A DNA stretch of 64,000 bases, from NCBI GenBank assembly GCA_017468435.1, contig JAFUIP010000014.1, forward strand, positions 267,648 through 331,647, read 5' to 3'. Positions 15,474 through 24,975 of this stretch are shown one piece after another. This DNA comes from Bacteroidales bacterium (lineage in GTDB: Bacteria; Bacteroidota; Bacteroidia; Bacteroidales; UBA1402). The translations under genes were made by a program, and so were the position numbers. Each line of letters starts with the position of its first letter. Position 1 is the stretch's first letter. The notes beneath the pieces were generated by a model. That model was not told the origin of the DNA. It did not search any database and saw only the letters and a list, made by a program, of their open reading frames with translations.

Positions 15474-16832
15474 ATGAAAAGAACTATCAACACCTTATTA
15501 TTAATCTTGCTTTTTTGGAGTCTCGGGATGCCAAGTGCCGCTGCCGACAACCATGCGCAAAGCAGGCCCATGTCTATAGCCGATTGCATGAGTTTTGCCG
15601 TGGAAAATGCCGTTCAGGTAAAGACGATGCGATTGGAAACCGACAATGCCCGATGGCAGCGCCGCGAAGCTATTTTGGCCATGTTTACGCCGCAAGTGCA
15701 AGCCGGCAGCTCTCTCAGTTCCAATTTCGGACGTTCGCTCGACCCGGAAACCAATACCTATGTTTCTACTTCTTCGCTGAGCAATGCCTATTCCGTTTCG
15801 GGCGGCATGATTCTGTTCGATGGCTTTTCGGCGGTCAACAATATGAGAGTGAGCAAAACCGCCTTGCAAATGGGTATAGACAGAGAACAACTGGCCAAGG
15901 ACGAAATTTGTTTGGCTACCATGGAAGCTTTCTGTAATGTGCTCTATTTCAACAGTCTGACAAGCGTTGTGCGAGAGCAGGTAAACACGGCGAAAAGCGT
16001 ACTTGAGCAGACAGAGAAGCAACTCTTGCTCGGACAGAAATCGCAAGCGGACGTGGTGGAAATGCAAGCCGAATTGGCCGACTACGAATACCGTCTCATT
16101 GATGTTCAGAATCGTTACGACGATGCTATGCTGACACTTAAAGACCTGATGTTCTGGCCTGTGGACGAGGCACTTGTCATAGATACATTGTTCGAGTTTT
16201 CTTCGTCCGAGCCAACTCTTCATGCGGCTTTAGAGTTTGCCACGCAGCACCTTCCGTCTGTCCGATTGGCCAAAGCTTCGGTGGAAAATGCCCGATATCA
16301 ATTGAATACTGCCAAATGGAGTTTCGCTCCTTCGCTCTCGTTGAACATGGGCTGGTCCACGCGCTATTATACCTATCCCGATGTGGCTGATTATGAGCCT
16401 GATCCTTTTCGTTCGCAATTCAAAAACAATGGCGGGGAATATCTGCAGTTGTCACTCAGCGTGCCGGTTTTCAATCGATTGTCTAATGTGATGAATGTGA
16501 AGAAACGTTCGAATGCATATGCGCAAGCTTCTTTGGAATATGAACAAACCTTGCGTCAGGTGGAGGCAGAAGTGCGTCGGGCAGAGCAAGATAAGCAGGC
16601 GGCCTTGGCGGCCTATCGTCAGGCAGAGAAACGTGCAGCTTTGCAAGAAGAGGCTTATCGTCTGAATAAGAAGAAGTTTCAGCAAGGACTGGTTTCTCCT
16701 CTCGATTTCAGAAAAGCTTCGGAACAATGTTTGAACGCTAAAAGCGCCTGTTTGCAAAATGAATTGCAGTATCGCATCAAAGACAGCGTGTTGGCATATT
16801 TTTCAGGAATACCTTATATAGAACAATTTTGA
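15474..16832 (+). CDS. TolC-family outer membrane efflux protein
   Basis: The 452 residues include a signal peptide (MKRTINTLLLILLFWSLGMPSAAA) and two outer-membrane-efflux repeats of helix-strand pattern. Typical features are 'SIADCMSFAVENAVQVK' at the start of repeat one, long alpha-helical hairpins ('SVLEQTEKQLLLGQKSQADV' and 'AALQEEAYRLNKKKFQQG'), and strand segments such as 'GSSLSSNFGRSLDPETN'. It should form the trimeric outer membrane duct of a tripartite exporter. It is the first gene behind the sigma54 promoter and is followed after 34 bases by the adaptor gene. Confidence 0.93.
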   Translation: MKRTINTLLLILLFWSLGMPSAAADNHAQSRPMSIADCMSFAVENAVQVKTMRLETDNARWQRREAILAMFTPQVQAGSSLSSNFGRSLDPETNTYVSTSSLSNAYSVSGGMILFDGFSAVNNMRVSKTALQMGIDREQLAKDEICLATMEAFCNVLYFNSLTSVVREQVNTAKSVLEQTEKQLLLGQKSQADVVEMQAELADYEYRLIDVQNRYDDAMLTLKDLMFWPVDEALVIDTLFEFSSSEPTLHAALEFATQHLPSVRLAKASVENARYQLNTAKWSFAPSLSLNMGWSTRYYTYPDVADYEPDPFRSQFKNNGGEYLQLSLSVPVFNRLSNVMNVKKRSNAYAQASLEYEQTLRQVEAEVRRAEQDKQAALAAYRQAEKRAALQEEAYRLNKKKFQQGLVSPLDFRKASEQCLNAKSACLQNELQYRIKDSVLAYFSGIPYIEQF

Positions 16833-16866
16833 AAACGTATAACAGTTTTAGAAAATCAATATCACT

Positions 16867-18123
16867 ATGGATAAAATTATCGAAAAGAAAAAAGGTATCT
16901 CATTGATTTTTACCGTAAAAGCCTTGCCTTATTGGATGGGCGCGCTCTTGTTGGCCTTTGTTATCTGGCTTTTTGTCAGAGACGATGCCACCACGCTCAG
17001 GGTTAATGCCGACACGCTTGTTGTGGGCGATGTCATTGACGGAGAATTCAACGACTACATTCGCGTGAGCGGACAGGTTCAACCCATGACAACCATTCAG
17101 ATAAGTCCGCAAGAAGGCGGAATCGTGCAGGAAATCATCATCGAAGAAGGCTCGAAATTGCAGGCGGGCGACGAAATTCTGCGCTTGAGCAACGACAATC
17201 TCGACTTGCAGATTCTCAACTCGGAGGCAGAATTGGCCGAAAAAGAAAACTTGCTTCGCAATACGCTGATTTCCATGGAACAACAACGTCTGAGCGTGCA
17301 GCAGGAGAAGCTGCAATTGCAAGTAGAGGTGAAGCGTTTGCAACGAAAATACGAGCAGAACAAGGCTTTATACGAAGATGATTTGATTGCCCGCGAGGAA
17401 TTTCTTCTGGCTCAAGAAGATTACGAATTGGCTGCCGGCCGATTGCAATTGGTGCAGGAACGCGCTTTGCAAGACAGTCTTTACAGAAGCGTGGAAATCA
17501 AGCAAATGGAGGAAAGTCTCGACAATATGCGCCTGAATATGCAGATGATTCGCCGTCGGAAAGATAAGCTTACCATCAAGTCGCCCATTGACGGAGAGTT
17601 GGGTTTGCTGGATGTGGTCTTGGGGCAGTCGGTGGCCAGCGGAGCCAAGATTGGCCAGATCAATCAAATTGGTAGTTATAAGATTGAGGCACAGATAGAT
17701 GAACATTACATCGATAGGGTGAGCGCCGGTCTGGAAGCCACTTTCGAACGTCAGCATGAGTCTTTTGCGGCCGTCATTCGCAAGGTGTATCCCGAAGTGC
17801 GCGATGGCAAATTCAAGGCCGATTTCAAATTCAGCGGCGAACAGCCGGGCAACATCCGCACCGGACAAACGTATTATTTGAACCTGCAATTGGGACAAGC
17901 CGAAAACGCCATTCTCGTTCCGCGAGGCACTTTTTATCAGCGCACCGGAGGCAAATGGATTTACGTTTTGTCGCCCGAAGGAGGAAAGGCCGTGAAGCGG
18001 GATATTCGCATCGGTCGTCAGAATCCGCAGTATTACGAGGTGCTGGAAGGCTTGCAGGCCGGCGAGAAAGTCATCATTTCCGGCTACGATAACTTTGGCG
18101 ACAATGAAGTGTTGGTATTCTAA
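16867..18123 (+). CDS. HlyD/MacA-type periplasmic adaptor (membrane fusion) protein
   Basis: The 418 residues have one N-terminal membrane anchor (about 20-38) and a split biotinyl-lipoyl domain ('GGIVQEIIIEEGSKLQAGDE' and 'KSPIDGELGLLDVVLGQSV'). These flank a long alpha-hairpin coiled coil (about 110-235), followed by beta-barrel and membrane-proximal domains ending 'GLQAGEKVIISGYDNFGDNE'. This architecture links an inner-membrane ABC transporter to TolC. The neighbours supply both partners, so the complete tripartite pump appears to be encoded here. Confidence 0.92.
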   Translation: MDKIIEKKKGISLIFTVKALPYWMGALLLAFVIWLFVRDDATTLRVNADTLVVGDVIDGEFNDYIRVSGQVQPMTTIQISPQEGGIVQEIIIEEGSKLQAGDEILRLSNDNLDLQILNSEAELAEKENLLRNTLISMEQQRLSVQQEKLQLQVEVKRLQRKYEQNKALYEDDLIAREEFLLAQEDYELAAGRLQLVQERALQDSLYRSVEIKQMEESLDNMRLNMQMIRRRKDKLTIKSPIDGELGLLDVVLGQSVASGAKIGQINQIGSYKIEAQIDEHYIDRVSAGLEATFERQHESFAAVIRKVYPEVRDGKFKADFKFSGEQPGNIRTGQTYYLNLQLGQAENAILVPRGTFYQRTGGKWIYVLSPEGGKAVKRDIRIGRQNPQYYEVLEGLQAGEKVIISGYDNFGDNEVLVF

Positions 18124-18152
18124 TAATTTATTTATCAGGTATTTGAACTAAT

Positions 18153-20492
18153 ATGAAAATTAAAGAAATAATCGTCAAGTCTTTGTCTTTGGGTGTTGGT
18201 TTGGCTGTGGCCACTTTGTTCATTGCCATGCTCTGTCACAGAATGAGTTACGATAGATGTTACCATCGTCCACAGCAGATTTATCAGATTCGCACACATT
18301 ATAGTCAACAAGCAGAATCATACGATTACGACAATGTTTCAGGTGCTGTGGCGCCGGGATTCAGAAGCAATGTGCCGGGCGTGGAAACTGCCACTCGTTG
18401 GACGTATATCTGGAACAGCGAAAAGTTTATCGACGAAGAGAAACACGTTTTAGAAGGTTCTCCTCTCGTGGTCGATACCTGTTTCTTCGATGTTTTCACT
18501 ACGGAAATTTTGGCCGGCGATCCTAAGCATGCACTCGCTCAACAAGCCTGCGCGATGGTTTCCGAAAGTTTTGCCGAGAAATTGGGCGGCATCTCGCAAG
18601 CCATTGGAAAGGTGATTTACAACGAAGAATTGCCTGAGTTTCTCATAACGGTGAGCGGCGTTTTCAAAGATTTTCCCCACAATTGTTCGGTAGAACACGA
18701 TGTGCTTATTTCGATGGAAAGTTTGTACAAGACTTCGACGGACAATTGGATTGGTAACGATCGATACAGAGGTTTTGTTCGTTTGGCAGAAGGTACCGAC
18801 CCCGATATGTTGGCTCCGGCTATCCGTCTGATGCAGGAAAAGAATTATCCGGCAGATGTGATTCAAATGGCGCAGACTTCGGGCATTGACATTCGTTATT
18901 TTCTTACGCCGCTGACGCAAATGTACATTTCTATTCCGCAAGTTAAAAATACGATGCTTATCATTATCGTGGTGGCTATATTGCTTATCTTGATATCCTT
19001 GATGAATTATGTGTTGATGTCTGTATCGGCTTTGGTCAACAGGTCGAAGGAAATGGGCGTGCGCAAATGTTACGGCGCCGAGAAGGGGAATATCTACGGC
19101 ATCATGGCCAAAGAGGCGGCTATCGATATTGTGGCGGCCATGGCCATCGTGGCAGTTGTTTTGTTGTCGCTCAAACCCATAATCGAAGATTTCTTCGGCT
19201 ATCCGATGGAGGAACTGTTCGGACAAGTTACTTATATCACGCTTGCGGTAGTGGCACTTATTGTTTTTGCCGTGGCCGCCTTGCTGCCAGGTTATCTGTA
19301 TTCGAGAATTCCGGTTTCGGCCGCCATCAAGAATTATAGGGAGAGCAGACGCGTGTGGAAGTTGGCTTTGCTTTTCCTTCAGACCGCGATTTGTACGCTC
19401 CTGTTTACCTTGGTCAGTGTCATCAGTGCCCAATACCAGAAAGCGGTAAACGATAAGCCCGGATATAATTATCAAGACTTGCTGTGGACGGTGCTTACCG
19501 GTACCGACAAGACTCGACATCAAGGCATTATCGACGATCTGAAAACATTGCCCGAAGTGGTAGATGTACAAATGTCATATAGCTTGCCGCTCGATTATAG
19601 CTCGGGAAACAATGTCTTGTTGCATGGCGAAGAATACAAAGAACTATTCAACATAGCCGATCAATACCAAAGCACTGCCGGTCTTTTCGAAATGCTGGAG
19701 ATTCCTTTTATCGAAGGACGATTCCCTCAAAGCGAAACGGAAGTGGCAGTGAGCGAAAGCTTTGTCGAAAAAATGATGGAGTTTCAAGATTGGAGCGATG
19801 GCGCTGTGGGCAAGCAAGTCGGGTTTACCGAACATGTCAACAAACATCCTCATGGATTTACCATTAGCGGAGTGTATAAAGACTACAGAATCAACACTTT
19901 AACCAAGCAAGATACGCGTGCCAGCATCAAATTCTTAGGCAAGGTGGGTGAGCATCACATGCCATTCATGGCCATCAAGGTGAGGAATGTTTCTCGCGAA
20001 AGCATCGACAAAGTGGAAGCACTGATACAGTCGCATATCGAACACAAGGATATAGAAGTGAAGGCTTACAAGGACTCCATGCGCGAGGCTTATTCCGAAG
20101 AGAGAAAAATGAGAAACACGGTCTTTGTCGGTTGTGTCGTTTCCATTCTTATTGCCCTTTTTGGATTAATAGGATATATCCGTGACGAGTCGCAGCGCAG
20201 AAGTAAGGAAATGGCCGTGCGCAAAATCAATGGTGCAAGCGCCAAAGAAATCATAGGAGTTTATGTGGCAGAAATCGTCAAACTTTGCGTGCCGGCCATG
20301 ATATTTGGCAATATCGGCGCATATTTTGCTTCGATGGTCTGGCTCAAGAATTTCTCGGAGAAAATAGCTTTGTTGCCTTGGTACTTTATCCTTGCCGATG
20401 TGGTGATTCTCTTGCTTGTGGTGGCTTGTGTCGTTTTGAACAGCCTTCGCATATCGCGCAGCAATCCGGTGGAATCGCTCAAAAATGAGTAG
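18153..20492 (+). CDS. ABC transporter permease, FtsX/MacB type (first of two)
   Basis: The 779-residue permease has a helix at about 9-29 and a large periplasmic MacB_PCD-like domain. Three membrane helices begin near 'NTMLIIIVVAILLILISLMN', then a second periplasmic domain and a second FtsX block follow, with 'QRRSKEMAVRKINGASAKEI' and a final helix 'LADVVILLLVVACVVLN'. The 'RSKEMGVRKCYGAEKGNIYG' loop after helix two is typical of FtsX coupling to its ATPase. It probably acts by mechanotransmission, expelling periplasmic substrate through TolC. The cognate ATPase follows after 41 bases. Confidence 0.9.
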   Translation: MKIKEIIVKSLSLGVGLAVATLFIAMLCHRMSYDRCYHRPQQIYQIRTHYSQQAESYDYDNVSGAVAPGFRSNVPGVETATRWTYIWNSEKFIDEEKHVLEGSPLVVDTCFFDVFTTEILAGDPKHALAQQACAMVSESFAEKLGGISQAIGKVIYNEELPEFLITVSGVFKDFPHNCSVEHDVLISMESLYKTSTDNWIGNDRYRGFVRLAEGTDPDMLAPAIRLMQEKNYPADVIQMAQTSGIDIRYFLTPLTQMYISIPQVKNTMLIIIVVAILLILISLMNYVLMSVSALVNRSKEMGVRKCYGAEKGNIYGIMAKEAAIDIVAAMAIVAVVLLSLKPIIEDFFGYPMEELFGQVTYITLAVVALIVFAVAALLPGYLYSRIPVSAAIKNYRESRRVWKLALLFLQTAICTLLFTLVSVISAQYQKAVNDKPGYNYQDLLWTVLTGTDKTRHQGIIDDLKTLPEVVDVQMSYSLPLDYSSGNNVLLHGEEYKELFNIADQYQSTAGLFEMLEIPFIEGRFPQSETEVAVSESFVEKMMEFQDWSDGAVGKQVGFTEHVNKHPHGFTISGVYKDYRINTLTKQDTRASIKFLGKVGEHHMPFMAIKVRNVSRESIDKVEALIQSHIEHKDIEVKAYKDSMREAYSEERKMRNTVFVGCVVSILIALFGLIGYIRDESQRRSKEMAVRKINGASAKEIIGVYVAEIVKLCVPAMIFGNIGAYFASMVWLKNFSEKIALLPWYFILADVVILLLVVACVVLNSLRISRSNPVESLKNE

Positions 20493-20533
20493 TAGGATGA
20501 TAATAAACAGAAACAATTAATAACTATACAACT

Positions 20534-21214
20534 ATGATTAAAGTAACAGATCTCAGTAAAATTTTCCGTACGGAGGAAATCGAAACCACTGCATTGAATC
20601 AGGTTTCGTTCCAAATTGAAGAAGGTGAATTCGTGGCCATCATGGGGCCTTCGGGTTGTGGTAAATCTACCTTGTTGAACATTCTTGGCCTGCTCGATAA
20701 TCCTACCGACGGCAGTTATCTGCTTCTTGGCCAGGAAGTGGCAAAACTCAAGGAAAAAGATCGCACCAAGTTTCGCAAGGGTAATATCGGTTTTGTGTTC
20801 CAAAGTTTCAATCTCATAGACGAGTTGAATGTTTTCGAAAACGTGGAATTGCCTTTGCGTTATTTGAACATTGGCGCCGCGGAACGCAAGAAGCGCGTTA
20901 CCGAAATGCTTAAACGTATGAATATCAGCCATAGAGCCAAGCATTTCCCGCAGCAATTGTCAGGAGGTCAGCAGCAACGTGTGGCCATTGCCCGCGCCGT
21001 GGTCTCCAATCCGAAACTGATTCTGGCCGACGAACCTACGGGTAATCTCGACTCGAAGAATGGCAAAGAAGTGATGGACTTGCTTACCGAACTCAACGCC
21101 GAGGGTACCACCATCGTCATGGTGACTCACTCACAGAAAGATGCAGCGGTGGCGCAACGTATTATCAATCTCTTCGACGGCCGTATTGTGAGCGACGTTA
21201 AAAACGAATTGTAA
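20534..21214 (+). CDS. ABC transporter ATP-binding protein (MacB/LolD-like)
   Basis: The 226 residues include Walker A 'GPSGCGKST' (38-46), a Q-loop '[20 protein letters not shown]', the signature '[16 protein letters not shown]', Walker B '[12 protein letters not shown]' and a switch His in '[10 protein letters not shown]'. Such ATPases dimerise on FtsX-type permeases. It is the only ATPase in the locus and is flanked by two different permeases, so it may power both, for example as a heterodimeric permease. It overlaps nothing and is 11 bases from the second permease. Confidence 0.95.
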   Translation: MIKVTDLSKIFRTEEIETTALNQVSFQIEEGEFVAIMGPSGCGKSTLLNILGLLDNPTDGSYLLLGQEVAKLKEKDRTKFRKGNIGFVFQSFNLIDELNVFENVELPLRYLNIGAAERKKRVTEMLKRMNISHRAKHFPQQLSGGQQQRVAIARAVVSNPKLILADEPTGNLDSKNGKEVMDLLTELNAEGTTIVMVTHSQKDAAVAQRIINLFDGRIVSDVKNEL

Positions 21215-21225
21215 AAAAACATCAG

Positions 21226-23667
21226 ATGACAACATTTTCTTTCATAAAAAGAGGCGGCTCCGCTGTGTCGAGTTTTCTTAACGTGCTGGGCATGGCGGTG
21301 GCTTTCGCCGCATTTTATATCATTTTGGTTCAGGTAAATTACGATCTGAATTTCAACAAAGGCGTCAAAGATTCGGAAAAGATCTTCGTGATGTCGTCCA
21401 GCGTGATGAGCGAAGACGGCAAGCGTCAGTTGTATTATTGTCGTCCTTTGGCCGAATTGATTATAGAAGTTTCTCCTAACATTGAGTACAGCGGCATTAT
21501 GGAAATTATCAACCATAATGAGGGTAAGTATTGGTATAATGAGGGTAAGTATTGGGTAGAAGAAAACGGCGAACGCAGAGAAATCCATTTCAAGAATATG
21601 TCTGCCATGAGCGGAACGGCTTTCAAGGCTTTGGGTTTTGAGGCGGTGAGCGGCTCTTTGGACGATATTATCGATCATAGAACGCTGGCCATCAGCGAAA
21701 CGGTGGCCAAAAGATTCAATCTCGAGGTGGGAATGAGCCTGAACTTTGAGGAACACAAGGAGGTCAAAACCATTAAGGCCATTTATAAGGATATGCCTAA
21801 AAATTCTCATTTCAGAGATATTGAATCCATTGTCAATGTGCGCGATAATGGTATTGATATTTTTAACGAATGGGGACACAACTACTTTGTGAAATTGTAC
21901 GATGAAACGCAGGAAAAAGATATGGAAGATAACCTGCGCGAGGTGCTTCGCAAGTATTTTGTTGAGCAATATTTCGGAGGTATGTCGCCCGAATCGCAAG
22001 GCATGTCACGCGAGCAGTTCGATATGGCGGTGAACCGTATGCTCGATATGGCGCAATGCGATCTCATTCCCTTGGAAGATCTTTATTTTGCCGATAATTT
22101 GCGTACGCCCATAGAGCACGGAAACAAAACGACCACCATTATCTTGCTTTTGGTCGCTATCTTGGTAGTGGGCATTGCTTTTATCAACTATATCAACTTT
22201 TTCTTCGCCTTGGTGCCGGAACGCATTCGAGCCGTCAATACGAAAAAAGTCTTGGGAAGTTCTCGTACTGCATTGATTCTGAGCACGCTCAAAGAAAGTT
22301 TCTGGCTCATCTTGATGGCGCTTGCTGTGGCCGCTATATTGGTGATGCTTTTTAACATGACGCAACTGACGCATCTTATTTCTGCATCGACTCAATTCTC
22401 GGACAATGTGCCTGTGCTATTGTTGACCTTGCTTATTGCCATAGTTATTTCGTTGGTAGCCAGTCTGTATCCGGCTTTCTACATTACTTCTTTCGAGCCC
22501 GCCATGGTGTTGAAAGGCTCTTTTGCGGCCACCACTGCCGGGCGTCGTTTGCGCTATGTGCTTATCGGACTGCAGTTTGTCATTTCCATCACTTTGATTG
22601 TCTGTTCTACTTTCATCAGTTTGCAGCGTCGTTATATGATCAATTTCGACATAGGAATCGACAAGGAACAATTGTTGTATGTGCATACTTCGGAATATAT
22701 TGGCAGCAATGCTGAGGCAGTAGAAGAACAACTCAAAACAAATCCGCAGATTACAGATGTCACATGGGGCGCCGGCAATTTTCTCGCTTTCGAACGAATG
22801 TCTTGGGGTCGCGAATGGAAAGATCGCCTGATTAATTTTCAGTGCTATCCTGTGGCTACCAATTTTGTGGAATTCATGGGAATAGAAATGACGGAAGGAC
22901 GTTCTTTCTTGCCGCAAGACAAAAATTGCGAGAATGGTGTGTTCATCTTTAACGAAAGCGCCCGTCGGCAATTCGGCATGACGCTCCATGACAGAATTCA
23001 TGGCCACGCCGGCCAGGTTGAGATTGTGGGTTTTTGCGACGATTTTTGTTTCCAATCGCTGAAAGAAGAAGTTTCGCCCTTTGCGCTCTATGTTTTCGGT
23101 GCTGATCCTTGGTGGCATCCTTCCACCATTTTTATCCGAGTGGCCGCAAATGCCGATTATGCGCAAGTGATGAAGCATATCGGAACGGTGCTGAGCCAAT
23201 GGGATGCGGTGAATTCGCCCGACGAATGGCAGATTTCTTTCTTCGACGAAAACCTGAATGATACCTACAAGAAAGAACAATCTTTGTCGCAATTGATAGG
23301 CTTGTTTACGCTCATTGCCATCATTATCTCGCTCATGGGAGTGTTTGGCCTGGTGATGTTCGAAACGCAATACCGTCGCAAGGAAATTGCGCTGCGAAGA
23401 GTGAACGGCGCTTCCGTCAACGAGATTCTGGCCATGTTTAGCCGTCGTTTCGTGAAAATCGTGCTGGTGTGCTTTGTGCTTGCAGCTCCCCTGAGCTGGC
23501 TCATCGTGAACCGTTATCTTTCTACATTCGCGCATCGCTGCCCCATGTACTGGTGGGTGTTTGTGCTGGCTTTGCTGGCTGTTTTGTCTGTCACCGTCCT
23601 GGTGGTTGTCTTGCGAACTTGGCGCGCAGCTACGGCTCATCCGGCAGAAGCTTTGAAGACGGAATAA
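21226..23667 (+). CDS. ABC transporter permease, FtsX/MacB type (second of two)
   Basis: The 813-residue permease has the same layout as the gene at 18153: an N-terminal helix (about 12-36), a periplasmic domain, a helix cluster ('TTIILLLVAILVVGIAFINYI'), a second periplasmic domain, and a terminal helix set with 'YRRKEIALRRVNGASVNEIL'. The two permeases are clearly different sequences, not recent duplicates. A seven-residue tandem duplication (NEGKYWY then NEGKYWV, about residues 99-112) is encoded by an exact-looking 21-bp direct repeat at about 21517-21558. It ends the plus-strand export genes; a new promoter follows. Confidence 0.9.
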   Translation: MTTFSFIKRGGSAVSSFLNVLGMAVAFAAFYIILVQVNYDLNFNKGVKDSEKIFVMSSSVMSEDGKRQLYYCRPLAELIIEVSPNIEYSGIMEIINHNEGKYWYNEGKYWVEENGERREIHFKNMSAMSGTAFKALGFEAVSGSLDDIIDHRTLAISETVAKRFNLEVGMSLNFEEHKEVKTIKAIYKDMPKNSHFRDIESIVNVRDNGIDIFNEWGHNYFVKLYDETQEKDMEDNLREVLRKYFVEQYFGGMSPESQGMSREQFDMAVNRMLDMAQCDLIPLEDLYFADNLRTPIEHGNKTTTIILLLVAILVVGIAFINYINFFFALVPERIRAVNTKKVLGSSRTALILSTLKESFWLILMALAVAAILVMLFNMTQLTHLISASTQFSDNVPVLLLTLLIAIVISLVASLYPAFYITSFEPAMVLKGSFAATTAGRRLRYVLIGLQFVISITLIVCSTFISLQRRYMINFDIGIDKEQLLYVHTSEYIGSNAEAVEEQLKTNPQITDVTWGAGNFLAFERMSWGREWKDRLINFQCYPVATNFVEFMGIEMTEGRSFLPQDKNCENGVFIFNESARRQFGMTLHDRIHGHAGQVEIVGFCDDFCFQSLKEEVSPFALYVFGADPWWHPSTIFIRVAANADYAQVMKHIGTVLSQWDAVNSPDEWQISFFDENLNDTYKKEQSLSQLIGLFTLIAIIISLMGVFGLVMFETQYRRKEIALRRVNGASVNEILAMFSRRFVKIVLVCFVLAAPLSWLIVNRYLSTFAHRCPMYWWVFVLALLAVLSVTVLVVVLRTWRAATAHPAEALKTE

Positions 23668-23682
23668 AGCTGTTTTTTGAAC

Positions 23683-23737
23683 AATTTGCTTTTTGCGGAG
23701 AGCATTTTTTGTGGAAATTTGCTTTTTGCAAAAAGCA
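23683..23737. repeat. Two 33-bp-spaced copies of a palindromic element
   Basis: aatttgctttttgc recurs at 23683 and 23716. The second copy forms a perfect 18-bp palindrome TGCTTTTTGCAAAAAGCA (23720-23737); the first (23687-23704) is an imperfect version ending ggagagca. They lie directly upstream of the promoter box of the AAA ATPase gene and after the permease stop. They could be operator sites for the ATPase/regulator unit or a weak terminator for the export genes. Confidence 0.6.
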
Positions 23738-23742
23738 TTTTA

Positions 23743-23750
23743 TATATTTG
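23743..23750 (+). promoter_or_regulatory. -7 promoter box of the AAA ATPase / response regulator / kinase unit
   Basis: TATATTTG matches TAnnTTTG. Its predicted start near 23757 leaves about 10 bases before the ATG at 23767. This would let the regulatory genes be made by the housekeeping sigma factor while the export genes need sigma54. Confidence 0.55.
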
Positions 23751-23766
23751 CAAAAATTATATACCA

Positions 23767-24966
23767 ATGGATAGGTTATTTGCAAAGCATGCTATTTACA
23801 TGGCGGAAACACCTATGGATATTATCCGTGACACGATGAATGATATTCAGTGGGATGCCCGTCTTTTGTCAATCAAAGGCCCTAAGGGTGTAGGTAAAAC
23901 CACCTTGCTCAAGCAATTTCTGAAGTTGAATTATCCTCCGGGAAGCCGTAAATGTCTGTATTGTTCGGTCGATTCTATCTATTTTTCTACCCATAGTCTG
24001 CTCGATTTGGCCGATGAATTTGTTAAAATGGGCGGGGAAAGATTGGTTCTCGACGAAATACATAAGTACGAACATTGGAGTGCAGAAATCAAAGAAATCT
24101 ACGATTTGTATCCGCGTCTGAAGGTGGCTATCAGTGGCTCTTCGTTGTTGCAGATTTTGAATGGTGATGCCGATTTGTCTAGAAGATGTGTCCCGTATCA
24201 TTTGCAAGGTTTGTCATTCAGAGAGTTCCTTAGATTTGATAAAGGGATAGATTTTCCTGTTTGGAAATGGGAAGATATTCTTGCTCGTCCTTGGGATTTG
24301 TGTCAGCTTGTCAAAAGTAAGTGCTATCCGCTGGCTTGTTTCGCAGATTATCTGAAACGCGGTTATTATCCATTTTATTACGAAAATCCGAGTACCTATT
24401 TCACCTCCATCGAAAATGTGTTGAATTATATCATCGATTTTGAGTTGCCGCAGGTTAGAAAGGTAGATATTGCCAATACGCGAAAAATGAAATCCTTGTT
24501 GTATGTCTTGGCCAATCAAGTTCCTTTTTTGGTGGATATCAGCAATTTGGCGGCAAAAACGGGTATGGAAAGAAATACGGTGCTAGCTTATCTGAAATAT
24601 CTGGACGAGGCAAAGTTGATTCATCTGCTATATTCGGATTTGAGCTCTGTAAAAAAGATGCAGAAGCCGGACAAGATTTATATTGACAATACCAATCTGT
24701 TGAATGCTATTGCAAATAACGGCGGTGATATCGGAACTATACGCGAAATATTTGCGGTGAACCAGTTGTCGTATGCCCATAAAGTGGAGTATGGAAAGAA
24801 AAATGGAGATTTTCTGGTCGATTCTACCGCAACCATCGAGATTGGTGGTAAGGATAAAGGCTTTAAACAAATTGCAGATCTTCCTGATTCTTACGTGTTT
24901 GCCGATGGAATTGAGTTTCCCGACGGAGCTAAGATTCCTTTGTGGACTTTGGGATTTTTATATTGA
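23767..24966 (+). CDS. AAA-family ATPase of the AAA_14/DUF4143 type
   Basis: The protein has 399 residues from ATG 23767. The N-terminal half has Walker A 'GPKGVGKTTLLKQF', Walker B 'ERLVLDEIHKYEHW' and the sensor strand 'LKVAISGSSLLQI'. The C-terminal half has the winged-helix-like 'NLAAKTGMERNTVLAYLKYL' and a nuclease-like fold end ('TIEIGGKDKG'), as in AAA_14/DUF4143 proteins. These are widespread in Bacteroidetes and mostly of unknown function. It sits between the export operon and the two-component genes and ends 9 bases before the regulator, so it is probably cotranscribed with them. The frame could extend upstream to 23677, but that crosses the promoter and palindromes. Confidence 0.85.
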   Translation: MDRLFAKHAIYMAETPMDIIRDTMNDIQWDARLLSIKGPKGVGKTTLLKQFLKLNYPPGSRKCLYCSVDSIYFSTHSLLDLADEFVKMGGERLVLDEIHKYEHWSAEIKEIYDLYPRLKVAISGSSLLQILNGDADLSRRCVPYHLQGLSFREFLRFDKGIDFPVWKWEDILARPWDLCQLVKSKCYPLACFADYLKRGYYPFYYENPSTYFTSIENVLNYIIDFELPQVRKVDIANTRKMKSLLYVLANQVPFLVDISNLAAKTGMERNTVLAYLKYLDEAKLIHLLYSDLSSVKKMQKPDKIYIDNTNLLNAIANNGGDIGTIREIFAVNQLSYAHKVEYGKKNGDFLVDSTATIEIGGKDKGFKQIADLPDSYVFADGIEFPDGAKIPLWTLGFLY

Positions 24967-24975
24967 TGCTTTACT

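Noticed and set aside
15404..15937. Plus-strand open frame of 177 codons overlapping the tolC start
   Set aside because: It begins inside the promoter region, runs out of frame through tolC and encodes a Cys/Arg-rich sequence without motifs.
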